A stretch of 64,000 nucleotides of DNA from ZC4RG30 sp963726085 (GCA_963726085.1 CAVSAR010000007.1:372001-436000); one strand, 5' to 3'. Shown: positions 26,389 to 36,890, counted from the first letter of the stretch. A program made the numbers and translations. Notes: generated by a model from the letters alone, not told the origin.

Positions 26389-27927
26389 ATCGGCGGGGGT
26401 GCTGCGGGAACCATGCTGCACCTGGAACTGGCGCGGCGCGGCGTGCAGGCACGCTCGATCGACCGGCTGCCGGGACCGGCGACGACCACACGCGCCATCA
26501 CCCTGCACGCGCGCACGGCGGAAATCATGGAGCGCATCGACCAGCGCCTGATTGACCGCTACCTGGCGCGCGCGCTGCCCAGCAAGGGCTATGTACTGCA
26601 CTTCGTGGATGACGCGGCAAAGCGCAGCGAGGTGCGCCCCGGCCTGGACTTCACCACCCTGGATTGCCGCTATCCGTGCCTGTTCATCCACGGCCAGAAC
26701 GAAACCGAGCAGGTGCTGCGTGACTACATGCTGGCCGAATACGGTGCGGCCACCCAGTGGTCCACCGAGCTGCTTGACGTGCGCCACGAGGGCGAAGGCC
26801 CCAGCGCCTGCGTGATTGCCACGCTGCGCCATGCCGATGGCAGCACCGAGGAGGTGCGCGCGACGTACCTGGTGGCCTGTGATGGCAAGAATTCGCGGGT
26901 GCGCCGCCAGCTGCACCTGATCCAGGATGAGAGCGACTATCGCGGCTCGGTGATGCAGAACCTGGATGTGTTCCTGGAGAACTTCCCGGACTCCGACGAT
27001 TGGGTGCATTACTGCGCCGGCCGCACGCACTTTGTGATGATCGTCAAGCTGCCGGGCGGCTTTCACCGCCTGCTCTTGAGTGACCGGGGCGAGGCCTCGG
27101 CGCCGGACGTGACGCCGGAGCAGGGGTTCCTCAAGGTGATCAACCAGCACTTCGACGGCGTCGGGTTGGGGAAAGTAGTTTGGCATTCGAAATGGGAAAG
27201 CTGGGTGCGCCTGGCCCATGCCTATCGCGACCGCAACGTGTTCCTGGCCGGTGATTCCGCGCACGTGCACTCGACCACGGGCGGGCAGGGCATGAATTGC
27301 TGTCTGCAGGACGCGTGGAACCTGGGCTGGAAGCTGGCCATGGTGTTGCGTGGCGAGGCCGGCGCGGCGCTGCTGGACAGCTATGAAGCCGAGCGCAAGC
27401 CCATCGCCGAGCAGGTGATCTGGGCGGCGTCGTCGCTGCACGAGATCTTCATGGGCCACGGCAAGAGCATCGCCGAGCGCACCGCGCGCATCAGTGATCC
27501 GCAGTTCCTCGACGCCGTGGTCGGGCGTTGCTCGGGGATTTCCTACACCTACCGTGAGTATGTCGCGCAGCCAGCAGGCCTGGCGCCGCAACCGGGTGGG
27601 CCTGCAATCGGCGATCGTGCGCCCGATGTGCTGCTGGCGGAAGGCCAGTCCCTGTTCGCCCTGACGCGGCACACGGGCTTCACGTTGCTGGTGATTCCAG
27701 GATCTGCGGGCACTGAAGAGTCGCAAGCCAGTGTTGCCAAGGTCGCCGCCGCGCACGAGGCCATCCTGCGGCTGTACCTGCTGCCAGCCGTGCCGGAATT
27801 GCTGCGCCGTTATGGAGCCGGCACCGAGGCGAGCTTGTTCCTGATCCGGCCCGACGGCTATGTGGGTTTCAGGTGCCTGGTAAGCGAGCTGCAGCGGATG
27901 CAACAGTTCCTTGAGGAAATGCGCTAG
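26359..27927 (+). CDS. FAD-dependent aromatic-ring monooxygenase (PheA/TfdB type)
   Basis: The 522-residue flavoprotein has an N-terminal dinucleotide motif (VLIIGGGAAGTMLHLELARRG), a DG-type segment LVACDGKNSRVRRQL and the second FAD motif GDSAHVHSTTGGQGMN near residue 300. A C-terminal thioredoxin-like domain follows that is typical of PheA/TfdB hydroxylases. It should hydroxylate an aromatic or polyketide substrate with NAD(P)H and oxygen. No ring-cleavage or pathway genes adjoin it. The neighbouring efflux remnants might once have been functionally linked. The ATG at 26359 lies in the duplicated leader sequence, so its original promoter context may have been altered. Confidence 0.9.
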   Translation: MTSSVLPVLIIGGGAAGTMLHLELARRGVQARSIDRLPGPATTTRAITLHARTAEIMERIDQRLIDRYLARALPSKGYVLHFVDDAAKRSEVRPGLDFTTLDCRYPCLFIHGQNETEQVLRDYMLAEYGAATQWSTELLDVRHEGEGPSACVIATLRHADGSTEEVRATYLVACDGKNSRVRRQLHLIQDESDYRGSVMQNLDVFLENFPDSDDWVHYCAGRTHFVMIVKLPGGFHRLLLSDRGEASAPDVTPEQGFLKVINQHFDGVGLGKVVWHSKWESWVRLAHAYRDRNVFLAGDSAHVHSTTGGQGMNCCLQDAWNLGWKLAMVLRGEAGAALLDSYEAERKPIAEQVIWAASSLHEIFMGHGKSIAERTARISDPQFLDAVVGRCSGISYTYREYVAQPAGLAPQPGGPAIGDRAPDVLLAEGQSLFALTRHTGFTLLVIPGSAGTEESQASVAKVAAAHEAILRLYLLPAVPELLRRYGAGTEASLFLIRPDGYVGFRCLVSELQRMQQFLEEMR

Positions 27928-27959
27928 CGCCCTTGCGGTCCGGGTCTACAATCGCTGTT

Positions 27960-28121
27960 GTGAACACGCCAGAGAGCCGCGGGTCGGCGCACGACAATTC
28001 GCTGATCGACTGGTTCCTGGCGCTTACGCCAGGTGAGCGGCTTGCGGAACTGGAGTCGCGCGTGGCGTTCTTCAACTCCGTGCGAACCGATGGCGACACA
28101 GAGCTTTCGCCGGATACTTGA
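27960..28121 (+). CDS. Small protein upstream of nucleotidyltransferase (possible antitoxin-like partner)
   Basis: The GTG-started ORF codes for 53 residues with the core SLIDWFLALTPGERLAELESRV. Short proteins with a DWFL..TP.ERL pattern often precede nucleotidyltransferase-fold proteins. It overlaps the next gene by 32 bases in another frame, so translation is probably coupled. No membrane or signal segment is present. The pairing suggests a two-gene module, possibly toxin-antitoxin-like, but nothing shows which member is toxic. Confidence 0.6.
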   Translation: MNTPESRGSAHDNSLIDWFLALTPGERLAELESRVAFFNSVRTDGDTELSPDT

Positions 28122-28569
28122 GCTGCTTGAGCAGCACGGCGTGGAATACGTCGTCGTCGGAGGCGTCGCGGCCGTGCTGCAGGGCGCGCCCGTCACCACG
28201 TTCGATATTGACGCGCTGGTAAAGATCGATCCCGACAACGTCGATCGCCTGGTCAAGGTGCTTGCGGCCCTGGATGCGCGCTTTCGTGAGCGTCGGGACC
28301 TGCGGCCGACGCGCAGTGACCTGTCTGCTGGCGGACACCTTCTGCTCATCACCAACAGCGGTCCATTTGATGTGCTGGGGGTCATCGGTGGCGGCAAACG
28401 CTACGATGACGTTGTGGGGTCGGCCCGTTTGATTACGGTGGGTGACCTTGCGATCCGGGTATTGCCCCTTGCCGCATTGATTGACGACAAGAAGGCACTG
28501 GGCCGGGACAAGGATCTGGCGGTAGTGAAATTGCTGGAAGCGGTGCTGGAGCGCCAGCGCAGCAACTGA
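28090..28569 (+). CDS. Nucleotidyltransferase-fold protein (AbiEii/DUF6036-like)
   Basis: The 159-residue product has the minimal nucleotidyltransferase signature: GGVAAVLQGAPVTTFDIDALV (the GG...T.D.D metal-binding pattern, near residues 23-43) and VLPLAALIDDKKALGRDKD towards the C-terminus. Related proteins are toxins of AbiE-type systems or uncharacterised housekeeping transferases. I chose the ATG at 28090 because the fold begins right after it. It follows and overlaps the 53-residue ORF and ends 4 bases from the convergent rhlB. Activity and substrate unknown. Confidence 0.78.
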   Translation: MATQSFRRILELLEQHGVEYVVVGGVAAVLQGAPVTTFDIDALVKIDPDNVDRLVKVLAALDARFRERRDLRPTRSDLSAGGHLLLITNSGPFDVLGVIGGGKRYDDVVGSARLITVGDLAIRVLPLAALIDDKKALGRDKDLAVVKLLEAVLERQRSN

Positions 28570-28573
28570 TTGC

Positions 28574-30037
28574 CTACCGTCTGCCTCGCGGCGGCCCGCG
28601 GCGCGGTCCGCCGCCGCTTGCACCACCGGGCCTGCCACCACCACCTGGACGCGGGCGACTGCCGCCGCTGCCGCTGCGACGCGGTGGGGCGTCTTCACGC
28701 GGCTTGTGGCGCGGGAATACCACATCCTTGGCCAGCAGATCCGGAGTGACACTGGCTACCGGGATCTTGTGGCCGATGTAGTTCTCTATGTCCGGCAGGC
28801 AGATCGCATAGTCCTCGCAGCCGAAGCTGATGGCATCGCCCTCGGCGCCGGCGCGCGCGGTACGACCGATGCGATGCACGTAATCGGCGAAATCCTGCGG
28901 CAGGTCGTAGTTGAATACGTGGCTGACATCGGGAATGTGCAGGCCGCGCGAGGCAACGTCGGTGGCGATCAGCACCGCCAGTTCCCCGCTGTGGAACTCC
29001 TTGAGGTAGCGCAGGCGCTTGTTCTGCGGCACATCGCCCGACAACGCCTGGGCATTGATATGGTTGGCGCGCAGCACTTCCTCGAGCCGGTCAGCCATGC
29101 GCCGCGTGTTGACGAATACCATGGTGCGCGCGGCATCGGCGAGGCGCAGCTGCCCGATCAGCAGCGGGATCTTCTCCTCCATCGCGGGGAAATAGATCAG
29201 CTGGCGCACCTTGTCGGCCGTGATCTTGTCCGGCTCGATGCGGATCAGCTCCGGGTTGTTCATGTGCTCGTAGGCCAGCTCCAGGACCCGCTGCGACAGC
29301 GTGGCGGAGAACAGCATGGACTGGCGATGGGCAGGCTCCGGCATCTTGCGCAGCATGTAGCGGATGTCGGCGATGAACCCCAGGTCGAACATGCGGTCGG
29401 CCTCGTCCAGCACGCACACCTGCACATGGCGCAGGTCAAATACCTGCTGCTTGTAGAAATCGATGATGCGGCCCGGGGTGCCGATCAGGATGTCGGCGCC
29501 CTGTTCGAACTGCCGGCGCTGCTTGTCGTAGTCCACGCCACCGAACACGCAGGCGATCTTCAGTCCGGTGTGCTTGCCCAGCGCCAGGGCGTCGTTGTTG
29601 ATCTGCACGGCCAGCTCGCGGGTCGGGGCGATGACGATGCCGCGGATGGTGGGCAGGTGGCGCTGCTCCTTGGGAGGATGGGCCAGCAGGGTCTGGAACA
29701 TCGACACCAGGAAGGCGGCGGTCTTGCCGGTGCCGGTCTGGGCCTGGCCGGCAATGTCCCTTCCGGTTAGCGAAAAGGGCAGGGTCTGCGCCTGGATGGG
29801 GGTGCAGCGCACGAACCCGGCGTCGCTGACGCCGCGTGCCACCGAGGGCAGCAGGTCGAAACCGGCAAATGGGGGGCCGTCCGGCGCCGCATCGGGCCGT
29901 TCCGGGCGCTCGGGCTTGACCGGCGGCTCCAGCGGCTCCGGCAATTCGGGCGCGGCAATGGCCTCGAAGGTAGGTTCAGGGGGAACCGCAGCGTCCGCCG
30001 CAGGTCCAAATAGCTTGTTCCAGATTTTTCTGATCAT
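28574..30037 (-). CDS. rhlB: DEAD-box RNA helicase RhlB
   Basis: RhlB unwinds RNA and, in many gammaproteobacteria, feeds the RNase E degradosome. The 487-residue product has AQTGTGKT (motif I), APTRELA, LDEADRMFDLGF (DEAD), SAT, and HRIGRTARAG (motif VI). A Pro/Glu-rich segment of about 50 residues precedes the core, and the C-terminus is a Gly/Arg/Pro-rich disordered tail (RPGGGGRPGG and similar), which may bind RNA or RNase E. I chose the ATG giving MIRKIWNKLFG at 30037. The divergent position relative to trxA-rho is the same as in Escherichia coli and supports rhlB over other DEAD-box paralogues. Confidence 0.92.
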   Translation of the reverse strand: MIRKIWNKLFGPAADAAVPPEPTFEAIAAPELPEPLEPPVKPERPERPDAAPDGPPFAGFDLLPSVARGVSDAGFVRCTPIQAQTLPFSLTGRDIAGQAQTGTGKTAAFLVSMFQTLLAHPPKEQRHLPTIRGIVIAPTRELAVQINNDALALGKHTGLKIACVFGGVDYDKQRRQFEQGADILIGTPGRIIDFYKQQVFDLRHVQVCVLDEADRMFDLGFIADIRYMLRKMPEPAHRQSMLFSATLSQRVLELAYEHMNNPELIRIEPDKITADKVRQLIYFPAMEEKIPLLIGQLRLADAARTMVFVNTRRMADRLEEVLRANHINAQALSGDVPQNKRLRYLKEFHSGELAVLIATDVASRGLHIPDVSHVFNYDLPQDFADYVHRIGRTARAGAEGDAISFGCEDYAICLPDIENYIGHKIPVASVTPDLLAKDVVFPRHKPREDAPPRRSGSGGSRPRPGGGGRPGGASGGGPRRGPPRGRR

Positions 30038-30308
30038 ACATCCAGGTTTGCCGACCCGATTCACAGGCCGCGCCGGAACGCTTGCAAATCTGCCAAGGAC
30101 CGGCTAAAAAAGCGTCTCAGACACGGCGCATTTCTGTCGCCTTGGACGCATACCCCAAACATCTAGTCTAACTGCTTGATCATGCTCCGTGGCGCGGGAT
30201 TTCACCCCCGGCCAGCGCATCAGGCGCCCAACCCACCCACCCGACCCTTGAGCTTTAAGGCAATCCGCCAACCAACCAAGGCACTTCCCGTTACTGGAGG
30301 CTTCCCTA

Positions 30309-30667
30309 GTGAGCAATCCGCTTATCGTCCACACCTCTGACAATACTTTCGAAACCGACGTCCTGAAGTCGGCCGAGCCCGTGCTGCTCGATTTCTGGGC
30401 CGAATGGTGCGGACCCTGCAAGATGATCGGGCCCATCCTTGATGACGCCGCGCGCGACTACCAGGGGCGGTTGAAGGTCGTGAAGCTCAACATCGACGAG
30501 AGCCCGGGCACGCCGCAGAAATTCGGCGTGCGCGGCATCCCGACGCTGATGCTGTTCAAGAACGGCAAGGTGGAGGCACAGAAGGTGGGGGCGTTATCCA
30601 AGTCCCAGCTCATTGCCTTCCTGGACAGTAACCTGCCCCAGGCCGGCGCCGCACAGGGCAGCAAGCT

Positions 30668-30671
<4 letters not shown>
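30309..30671 (+). CDS. trxA: Thioredoxin 1
   Basis: This is the small redox protein that reduces protein disulfides in the cytosol. The 120-residue product carries the active site WAEWCGPCKM and the cis-proline loop RGIPTLMLF. A TGGAGG ribosome-binding site precedes a GTG start at 30309. The 271-base gap to rhlB must hold divergent promoters, but I see only weak candidates, for example TTGGAC near 30142. The C-terminus is about ten residues longer than usual. The trxA stop overlaps the GTG proposed for rho, so the two are likely cotranscribed. Confidence 0.95.
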
Positions 30672-32162
<1,491 letters not shown>

Positions 32163-32209
32163 GAACCAGGGTGCCGGGCCTCTTTAGTGTGACCGGCCTC
32201 TCTGTCCTG

Positions 32210-32233
32210 CAACGTCGCGGCCCTGCGACGTTG
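32210..32233 (+). terminator. Hairpin after rho
   Basis: A perfect 9-base stem (CAACGTCGC / GCGACGTTG) with a 6-base loop lies 47 bases after the rho stop and 33 before the next start. It lacks a T-run, so termination is not certain. Confidence 0.4.
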
Positions 32234-32266
32234 GCCCTGCAAGGCAGCCTCTGGGATCATCGGCGC

Positions 32267-33115
32267 ATGCCAATTCCGAGCCGGTTATGTGTGGTCCTGG
32301 CGGCGCTGGCCGCCCCGGCGTTTGGCGCCGCGGCGGAGGCCGAGGCGCCGCGCGAATTGTTGCAGCCGCCGACCCACGACATTCCCAGCCCGATCACCGA
32401 TCGCTTCGCGCTGCGCGGCGTCTACTACCAGCCATCGGTCGATACCCAGCTGCGGTACGACAGCTCGACCGGCGTTCCTGGCACCGTGTTCACGGCCGAG
32501 GACACGCTGGGCCTGGACAATCAGCTCAACCAGGGTTCGCTGGAGATGTGGTTTCGCATGGCCGACAACCATCGCGTGCGGGTCGATTACTTCCAGATGA
32601 TACGCCAGGGCGATGTGGTGCTCGACCAGCCGCTGAACTTCGGCAACACGACATTCCTGGCCGGTGATCGGGTGGTGTCCAAGATGGACCTGCGCACGTT
32701 CAACATCACGTACACCTACTCATTGGTGCGCCACGAGACCTTCGAGATCGGCCTGGGCCTGGGCCTGCAGCTGGTGCAGGTATCCGGTTCCGCGGAATCG
32801 CCGGTGCGCTTCGTCGGCGAACATTTTGACGTGGCCGGCCCGATGGCGTCGGTGGCGCTGGATGGCACGTGGCGTTTCACGCAGCGCTTTTCGGCCAATG
32901 CACGCCTGCAGTACCTGCAGGGAAAGTTCAATGCCATTGACGGCCTGTACGGCCAGTACCATCTGGATGTGCAGTACCGCTGGCGACCCAACATGGCCTT
33001 TGGCCTGGGTTACTCGCAGACGCACACGCGGGTCGACAGCACCGACCCGAATTTCTCCGGGCTGTTTGACATGGTGTACAAGGGGCCCGAGGCCTTCATT
33101 CGCGTCAGCCTCTAG
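32267..33115 (+). CDS. Predicted outer-membrane beta-barrel protein
   Basis: The 282-residue product has a signal peptide (SRLCVVLAALAAPAFGAAA). A run of alternating hydrophobic and polar residues typical of beta strands follows (FRMADNHRVRVDYFQMIRQG, TFNITYTYSLVRHETFEIGLG, MAFGLGYSQTHTRV), ending in aromatic-rich AFIRVSL. Length and pattern suggest an 8- to 12-strand barrel. No recognised porin or OmpA motif is present. The ATG at 32267 was chosen because it opens the signal peptide. It follows rho by about 100 bases, beyond a hairpin, and its end overlaps the convergent Cys-rich gene by 4 bases. Confidence 0.72.
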   Translation: MPIPSRLCVVLAALAAPAFGAAAEAEAPRELLQPPTHDIPSPITDRFALRGVYYQPSVDTQLRYDSSTGVPGTVFTAEDTLGLDNQLNQGSLEMWFRMADNHRVRVDYFQMIRQGDVVLDQPLNFGNTTFLAGDRVVSKMDLRTFNITYTYSLVRHETFEIGLGLGLQLVQVSGSAESPVRFVGEHFDVAGPMASVALDGTWRFTQRFSANARLQYLQGKFNAIDGLYGQYHLDVQYRWRPNMAFGLGYSQTHTRVDSTDPNFSGLFDMVYKGPEAFIRVSL

Positions 33116-33615
33116 CCGGACTGCCCGGCCAACGCGCTGCGCAGCATGGCGATGGTGTCGCGACGCAGCTGCGCCAGGTTGGGCCGCGCATCCTTCGTGC
33201 ACAGGGCATCGATCTGCGCGACCACGTCCAGCAGCCCCTGGCGCTGCGCGTCATCACGCGCCCTGCCGGCGGCCAGCTGCACCATGGCCATCAGCTCATG
33301 CAGGGGCCGCAGGCGCTCGTAACTGTCGAACATCTGTGCGGCAATCTCCGGCGATTGCGACCAGTTGGCGCCGCCGAACAGCTCCTGCGTGACCCGCTGG
33401 CCGGCGCCGAAGCAATCAAATGCCACGCATCCGGGGTAACCCCGGTCCGCAAGTTGGCCATAGATGGCGCAGCGAAAATCCCCCTGCAGGTGGTGGCACG
33501 GCTCGTGTGCGGCCTTGTCGTGACCGAATCCCTGCTCCGCATCAAACGGCGGCACCACGCAGCACAGTGCGCAGCAGCGCGCGCAGTCCGGGCGCAGCTT
33601 TTGAGGCAATGTCAT
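33112..33615 (-). CDS. Cysteine-rich protein (YkgJ-like or pentapeptide-associated N-terminal family)
   Basis: The 167-residue product has a Cys-dense N-terminus (RPDCARCCALCC, EPCHHLQ, FRCAIY, GCVAFDCFGAGQRVTQ) that could bind zinc or an iron-sulfur cluster. A helical C-terminal half without motifs follows. The DCARC..LCC and DCFGAGQ signature occurs in a family of uncharacterised bacterial proteins, in some cases fused to pentapeptide repeats. No repeats are visible here. It converges on the beta-barrel gene with a 4-base overlap. Function unknown. Confidence 0.68.
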   Translation of the reverse strand: MTLPQKLRPDCARCCALCCVVPPFDAEQGFGHDKAAHEPCHHLQGDFRCAIYGQLADRGYPGCVAFDCFGAGQRVTQELFGGANWSQSPEIAAQMFDSYERLRPLHELMAMVQLAAGRARDDAQRQGLLDVVAQIDALCTKDARPNLAQLRRDTIAMLRSALAGQSG

Positions 33616-33650
33616 TGGCGCAGGCCGTTGCGGCCATCCATGCGATCCGC

Positions 33651-34094
33651 CTAGGGCAGTACCTTGGTGCCAGTGGGACCCACGCCGGCTTCCTGGTAGA
33701 TGACCTCGCCGTCCTTGGCCCAGAGGAAATGCGCAACGCCGGCAGGGGCAACGTAGACGCCACCGGCCGGCACTGCCACCAGGGCAGCGGCGTCGAACTT
33801 GGAGCCCAGGCCAACGTACAGCGTGCCGGACAGCACGGTGGAATAGCGCGTGTCCGGATGGGTATGCGGCGGGATGCGCCCATTGGCGGCCAGACGCACC
33901 CGCACGGCATATGTGCCGGATTGCTGTTCACTGCCAATCAGCCACGCACTGCGCACCGCCGGGATATCCGGCGGCGTGGTCCAGTGCAGCTGCTCGGGCA
34001 GGATGGGTGTGATCGCGGCTTGCTGTGCAAATCCCACGACCACCGCAGCGGTGGCAAATACCATGAGTCCCGCGCGCGCGGATCTTCCTTTCAT
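33651..34094 (-). CDS. Exported cupin-domain protein
   Basis: The 147-residue product has an N-terminal hydrophobic signal (RAGLMVFATAAVVVGFAQQ) and a single cupin domain with the motif 1 histidines in RIPPHTHPDTRYSTVLSG and a second motif GVAHFLWAKDGEVIYQ. Cupins of this type may bind a metal and a small molecule. I chose the ATG at 34094 over an upstream start because the signal peptide begins there. It is divergent from the lactonase-like gene, 77 bases away. Ligand unknown. Confidence 0.75.
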   Translation of the reverse strand: MKGRSARAGLMVFATAAVVVGFAQQAAITPILPEQLHWTTPPDIPAVRSAWLIGSEQQSGTYAVRVRLAANGRIPPHTHPDTRYSTVLSGTLYVGLGSKFDAAALVAVPAGGVYVAPAGVAHFLWAKDGEVIYQEAGVGPTGTKVLP

Positions 34095-34170
34095 GGGGCC
34101 ACGGTAGCGGTTGTGCGCTGTCATGGCAACGATCAAACTGGCGGCACAACTACTCCATCAGGCGGGGAAC

Positions 34171-35067
34171 ATGAACACTTCAACGACGCTGCGGCGCACT
34201 GCCTCGGCAGTGCTGGGCCTCGTTTCATTGCTGGTGCTGGCGGCCTGCGGCCACAGCGGCCAGCCTGCCGCGGCATCCGCGCCGGTTGCCGAACCCGCAG
34301 GCCCGAGACTCTACGTCCTGGATTGCGGCACCATTTCCCCCATGGATCCGGCGCTGTTCAGCCTCAAGAAGGAGGAGATCAAGGGCGACGCCCATTTTGT
34401 CTCGCCCTGTTACCTCATCGTGCATCCCAAGGGCACCCTGGCGTGGGACCTGGGCCAGGTCCCGGACGCAAAGATCAAGGAAGATGGCACCGAAGCCGTG
34501 GAGCAGGGCATCCTCAAGGCGACGCGCCGGCTGGACCACCAGCTCGAGGCGCTGGGCCACCCCATCAAGGACATCACTTTCGTGGCGATGTCGCACTACC
34601 ACGCCGATCACACCGCCAACGCCAACGCGTTTGCCGGCTCGACGTGGATCGTGCAACAGGCTGAATACGACATGATGTTCAAGGAGGGGGATGTGGGCAT
34701 CCGCACGCCGGCGACCTACCAGGCCCTCAAGTCAGCCAAGCGCATCACCCTCAACAACGAAGACCACGACGTGTTTGGCGATGGCACCGTGATCATCAAG
34801 ACCGCACCCGGGCACACGCCGGGACACCAGATGCTGTTCCTGCGCCTCAGGAACTTCGGTCCGTTGCTGCTGGCGGGTGACCTGTATCACCTGCCAGAGG
34901 AAAAGACCCTGGACCGCGTGCCGACGTTCGATTTCGACGCGGCCATGACGCGGGCGACGCGCAAGAAAGTCGATGCCTTCCTGGCCGAGACCGGCGCAAA
35001 GATGTGGATCCAGCACGATCCGGCCACCTATGCTGGTGTCAAGAAAGCCCCGGAGTTCTACGACTAG
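34171..35067 (+). CDS. Metallo-beta-lactamase-fold lipoprotein, N-acyl-homoserine lactonase-like
   Basis: The 298-residue product begins with a lipoprotein signal (SLLVLAACG). An MBL domain follows with the zinc motif SHYHADHTANANAF, then APGHTPGHQMLFL and LLLAGDLYH for the remaining ligands. The order and the DCGTISPMDPALF-like start match the AttM/AiiB group of N-acyl-homoserine lactonases. Lipidation places it in the periplasm or on a membrane, unlike most cytosolic AHL lactonases. A GGCGGGG ribosome-binding site precedes the ATG at 34171. The stop overlaps the convergent NTF2-like gene by 4 bases. Quorum quenching is inferred from family only. Confidence 0.8.
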   Translation: MNTSTTLRRTASAVLGLVSLLVLAACGHSGQPAAASAPVAEPAGPRLYVLDCGTISPMDPALFSLKKEEIKGDAHFVSPCYLIVHPKGTLAWDLGQVPDAKIKEDGTEAVEQGILKATRRLDHQLEALGHPIKDITFVAMSHYHADHTANANAFAGSTWIVQQAEYDMMFKEGDVGIRTPATYQALKSAKRITLNNEDHDVFGDGTVIIKTAPGHTPGHQMLFLRLRNFGPLLLAGDLYHLPEEKTLDRVPTFDFDAAMTRATRKKVDAFLAETGAKMWIQHDPATYAGVKKAPEFYD

Positions 35068-35522
35068 GCAGCCGGCAGCGCCGACGAGTGGTGGTTGACG
35101 ATCAGCCACCGGCCGTCGCGCCTGGTATAGACGAACGTGAAGCGTGCCGGGTTGTGCACCGGCGTTGCCCCCTGCATGGACGTGCGCGTGTAGTAGCCGC
35201 TGTGGATGGCCACGTCGCCGAACACCTGCACGCGCTGGTCCCCGATGGAAATCGTCGCGTCTCCCATCGTGGGCAGCGCCTTGAAATAGTCGCGCACCAG
35301 CGCCGGGGTGTCGCGCAGTACTGGTGAGGAAGTGCCGAAGAACACGGCGTCGGTTGCATACAGCGCGACAATGTCCGTCGCGCTCTTGCGGTTGAAGGCG
35401 TCGATCCACCGGGCAGTGGCCGCCTTTACTTGCGCAGCGGTGTCGGTTGCCGCGGCGGCGGCGGCCGCAGCCGGCAACAGCGCGGGCAGGGCCAGCAGCA
35501 TCAGCCGTCGTGAAGCGTGCAT
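35064..35522 (-). CDS. Exported NTF2-like (SnoaL/DUF4440) protein
   Basis: The 152-residue product has a signal peptide (RRLMLLALPALLPAAAAAAA) and a cone-shaped NTF2-like domain with ARWIDAFNRKSATDIVALYA and the C-terminal FTFVYTRRDGRWLIVNHHSS. The family includes small-molecule binding proteins and enzymes such as polyketide cyclases. The substrate cannot be told. It is convergent with the lactonase-like gene and follows the GNAT gene by 17 bases, so a leftward unit with the GNAT gene and hydrolase is possible. Confidence 0.75.
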   Translation of the reverse strand: MHASRRLMLLALPALLPAAAAAAAATDTAAQVKAATARWIDAFNRKSATDIVALYATDAVFFGTSSPVLRDTPALVRDYFKALPTMGDATISIGDQRVQVFGDVAIHSGYYTRTSMQGATPVHNPARFTFVYTRRDGRWLIVNHHSSALPAA

Positions 35523-35539
35523 GATATTTCCCTTAAGGT

Positions 35540-36037
35540 TCAGTCAAGGTTCTTGCCCAGGAACCGGGTGGCGGCCGAGTCGCCGTAAACCACATCGCGA
35601 AACCCGAACCGCTCGTACAGCAGGCGCGCGGGTGCATTGTCATCCTGCACTTCGAGGGTCAGCTTGCAGCAGTCGCGAGCGCGGGCCCGCGCCTCTGCCG
35701 CAGCCAGCAGCGCCCGCCCCACACCCCGGCCGCGATGTCCCGGAATCACCGCAAGGTCGTGAATATTGAGCAACGCGCGCGCACGAAAACTCGACATGCC
35801 CCACAGGCCGATGGCAAGCCCCACGGCCACGTCGCTGTCGACGGCCAGCAGCACCAGGGCCGAGTGCTGGCGCAGCATCGCAATCAATCGCTGGCGCACA
35901 TCCGCCGCCAGGGGCTGACTGCCGCCACGCGGGTCCGAGGCGTAAGAGTCGAGCACCTCAATCACCGCACGGGCATCGTACGGGTCATTGAGGTTGGCCT
36001 CGCGGATCACCAAGGAGGTATTGGGATTTGGGCTCAT
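35540..36037 (-). CDS. GNAT-family N-acetyltransferase
   Basis: The 165-residue GNAT protein has the acetyl-CoA binding motif A in HDLAVIPGHRGRGVGRALL, preceded by ALVLLAVDSDVAVGLAIG and followed by the C-terminal APARLLYERFGFRDVVYGD. It is a single-domain cytosolic enzyme. It overlaps the upstream hydrolase gene by 4 bases and is therefore likely translated with it. The acceptor amine is unknown. Confidence 0.87.
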   Translation of the reverse strand: MSPNPNTSLVIREANLNDPYDARAVIEVLDSYASDPRGGSQPLAADVRQRLIAMLRQHSALVLLAVDSDVAVGLAIGLWGMSSFRARALLNIHDLAVIPGHRGRGVGRALLAAAEARARARDCCKLTLEVQDDNAPARLLYERFGFRDVVYGDSAATRFLGKNLD

Positions 36038-36890
36038 GCGGCAAGTTCACTGCAGATCTGGGCGATGGTGGACGGGTCACGCAGCATGCCGCTATGCCCC
36101 AGTCCCTGGGTGGCCAGCAGCCTGGCACGCGGCAGTGCGGCCAGCAGCAGCTGGCTGTGCGCGAAGGGGATTACATCATCATCCCGATCATGGATCAGCA
36201 GTACCGGCACCCGGATGCTGGCGGCATGGGCAGTGGCCGACCAGCTGTCCGTTGGCCGGCGGAAGCGATCCGTGAATCGCGCCAGCAGGTGACGCGTGGT
36301 CTCCGCATTGAGCGCGCAGCATGGCCACGAAGTTGTCGATGAGAAACGGCACCCCGCTAGGGCAGCTGACCAGCACCAGGTGGCCGATGGCGGCGCGATC
36401 CGGATCCGCGGATTGACCCAGCCAGTTGATGGCGGCCAGGGCACCCAGGGAATGCCCGATCAGGGCCTGTGCCGGACCCAGGTCCTGCACCACCTGGTCC
36501 AGGGCAGCAATGAACTGCGGCAGGCTGGAGCGCCATCCCGGCGCGCTTCCATGGCCTGGCGCATCGATGGCCAGCACGCGCCATTCTTGCGCCACCAGGG
36601 ACCGTGCCAGTGGCGCGAAGCGCGCCGCATGCGAGCCCCAGCCGTGCAGGATCAGCGCGGTGCGCGGCCCCTGTCCCCATTCATGGACCTCGATGCGCTC
36701 GGCGCCTGCCCGCACCGTGTGTTTCCGGGCGGCGGCCAGCCAGGGCGCATCGGCGGCGTCCAGCCGGCGGCGCACGCGGAGACAGGAACAACGCAAAGGC
36801 CAGCCGCGCCGCCAGCCGCGGGTTGATGGCTTGCAGCACGCCAAACCCCCGGCGCAGCTGCCGCAGGCGTTGGGGTGTGACGTGGGGCAT
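36034..36890 (-). CDS. Alpha/beta hydrolase (frame-shifted in this sequence)
   Basis: The continuous protein is recovered by joining three frames. They are MPHVTPQRLRQLRRGFG (start near 36890), the catalytic core ALILHGWGSHAARFAPLARS with the nucleophile in GHSLGALAAINWLG, and the C-terminus with HDRDDDVIPFAHSQ and GLGHSGMLRDP (acid and histidine). Shifts lie near 36778 and 36310. The triad is complete, so the shifts may be sequence errors. The protein would be about 285 residues. It starts 87 bases from the divergent rhomboid gene and overlaps the GNAT gene at its 3' end. Confidence 0.75.

Noticed and set aside
30038..30308. Defined divergent promoters between rhlB and trxA
   Set aside because: Only weak -35/-10 matches were found, not enough to annotate a site.
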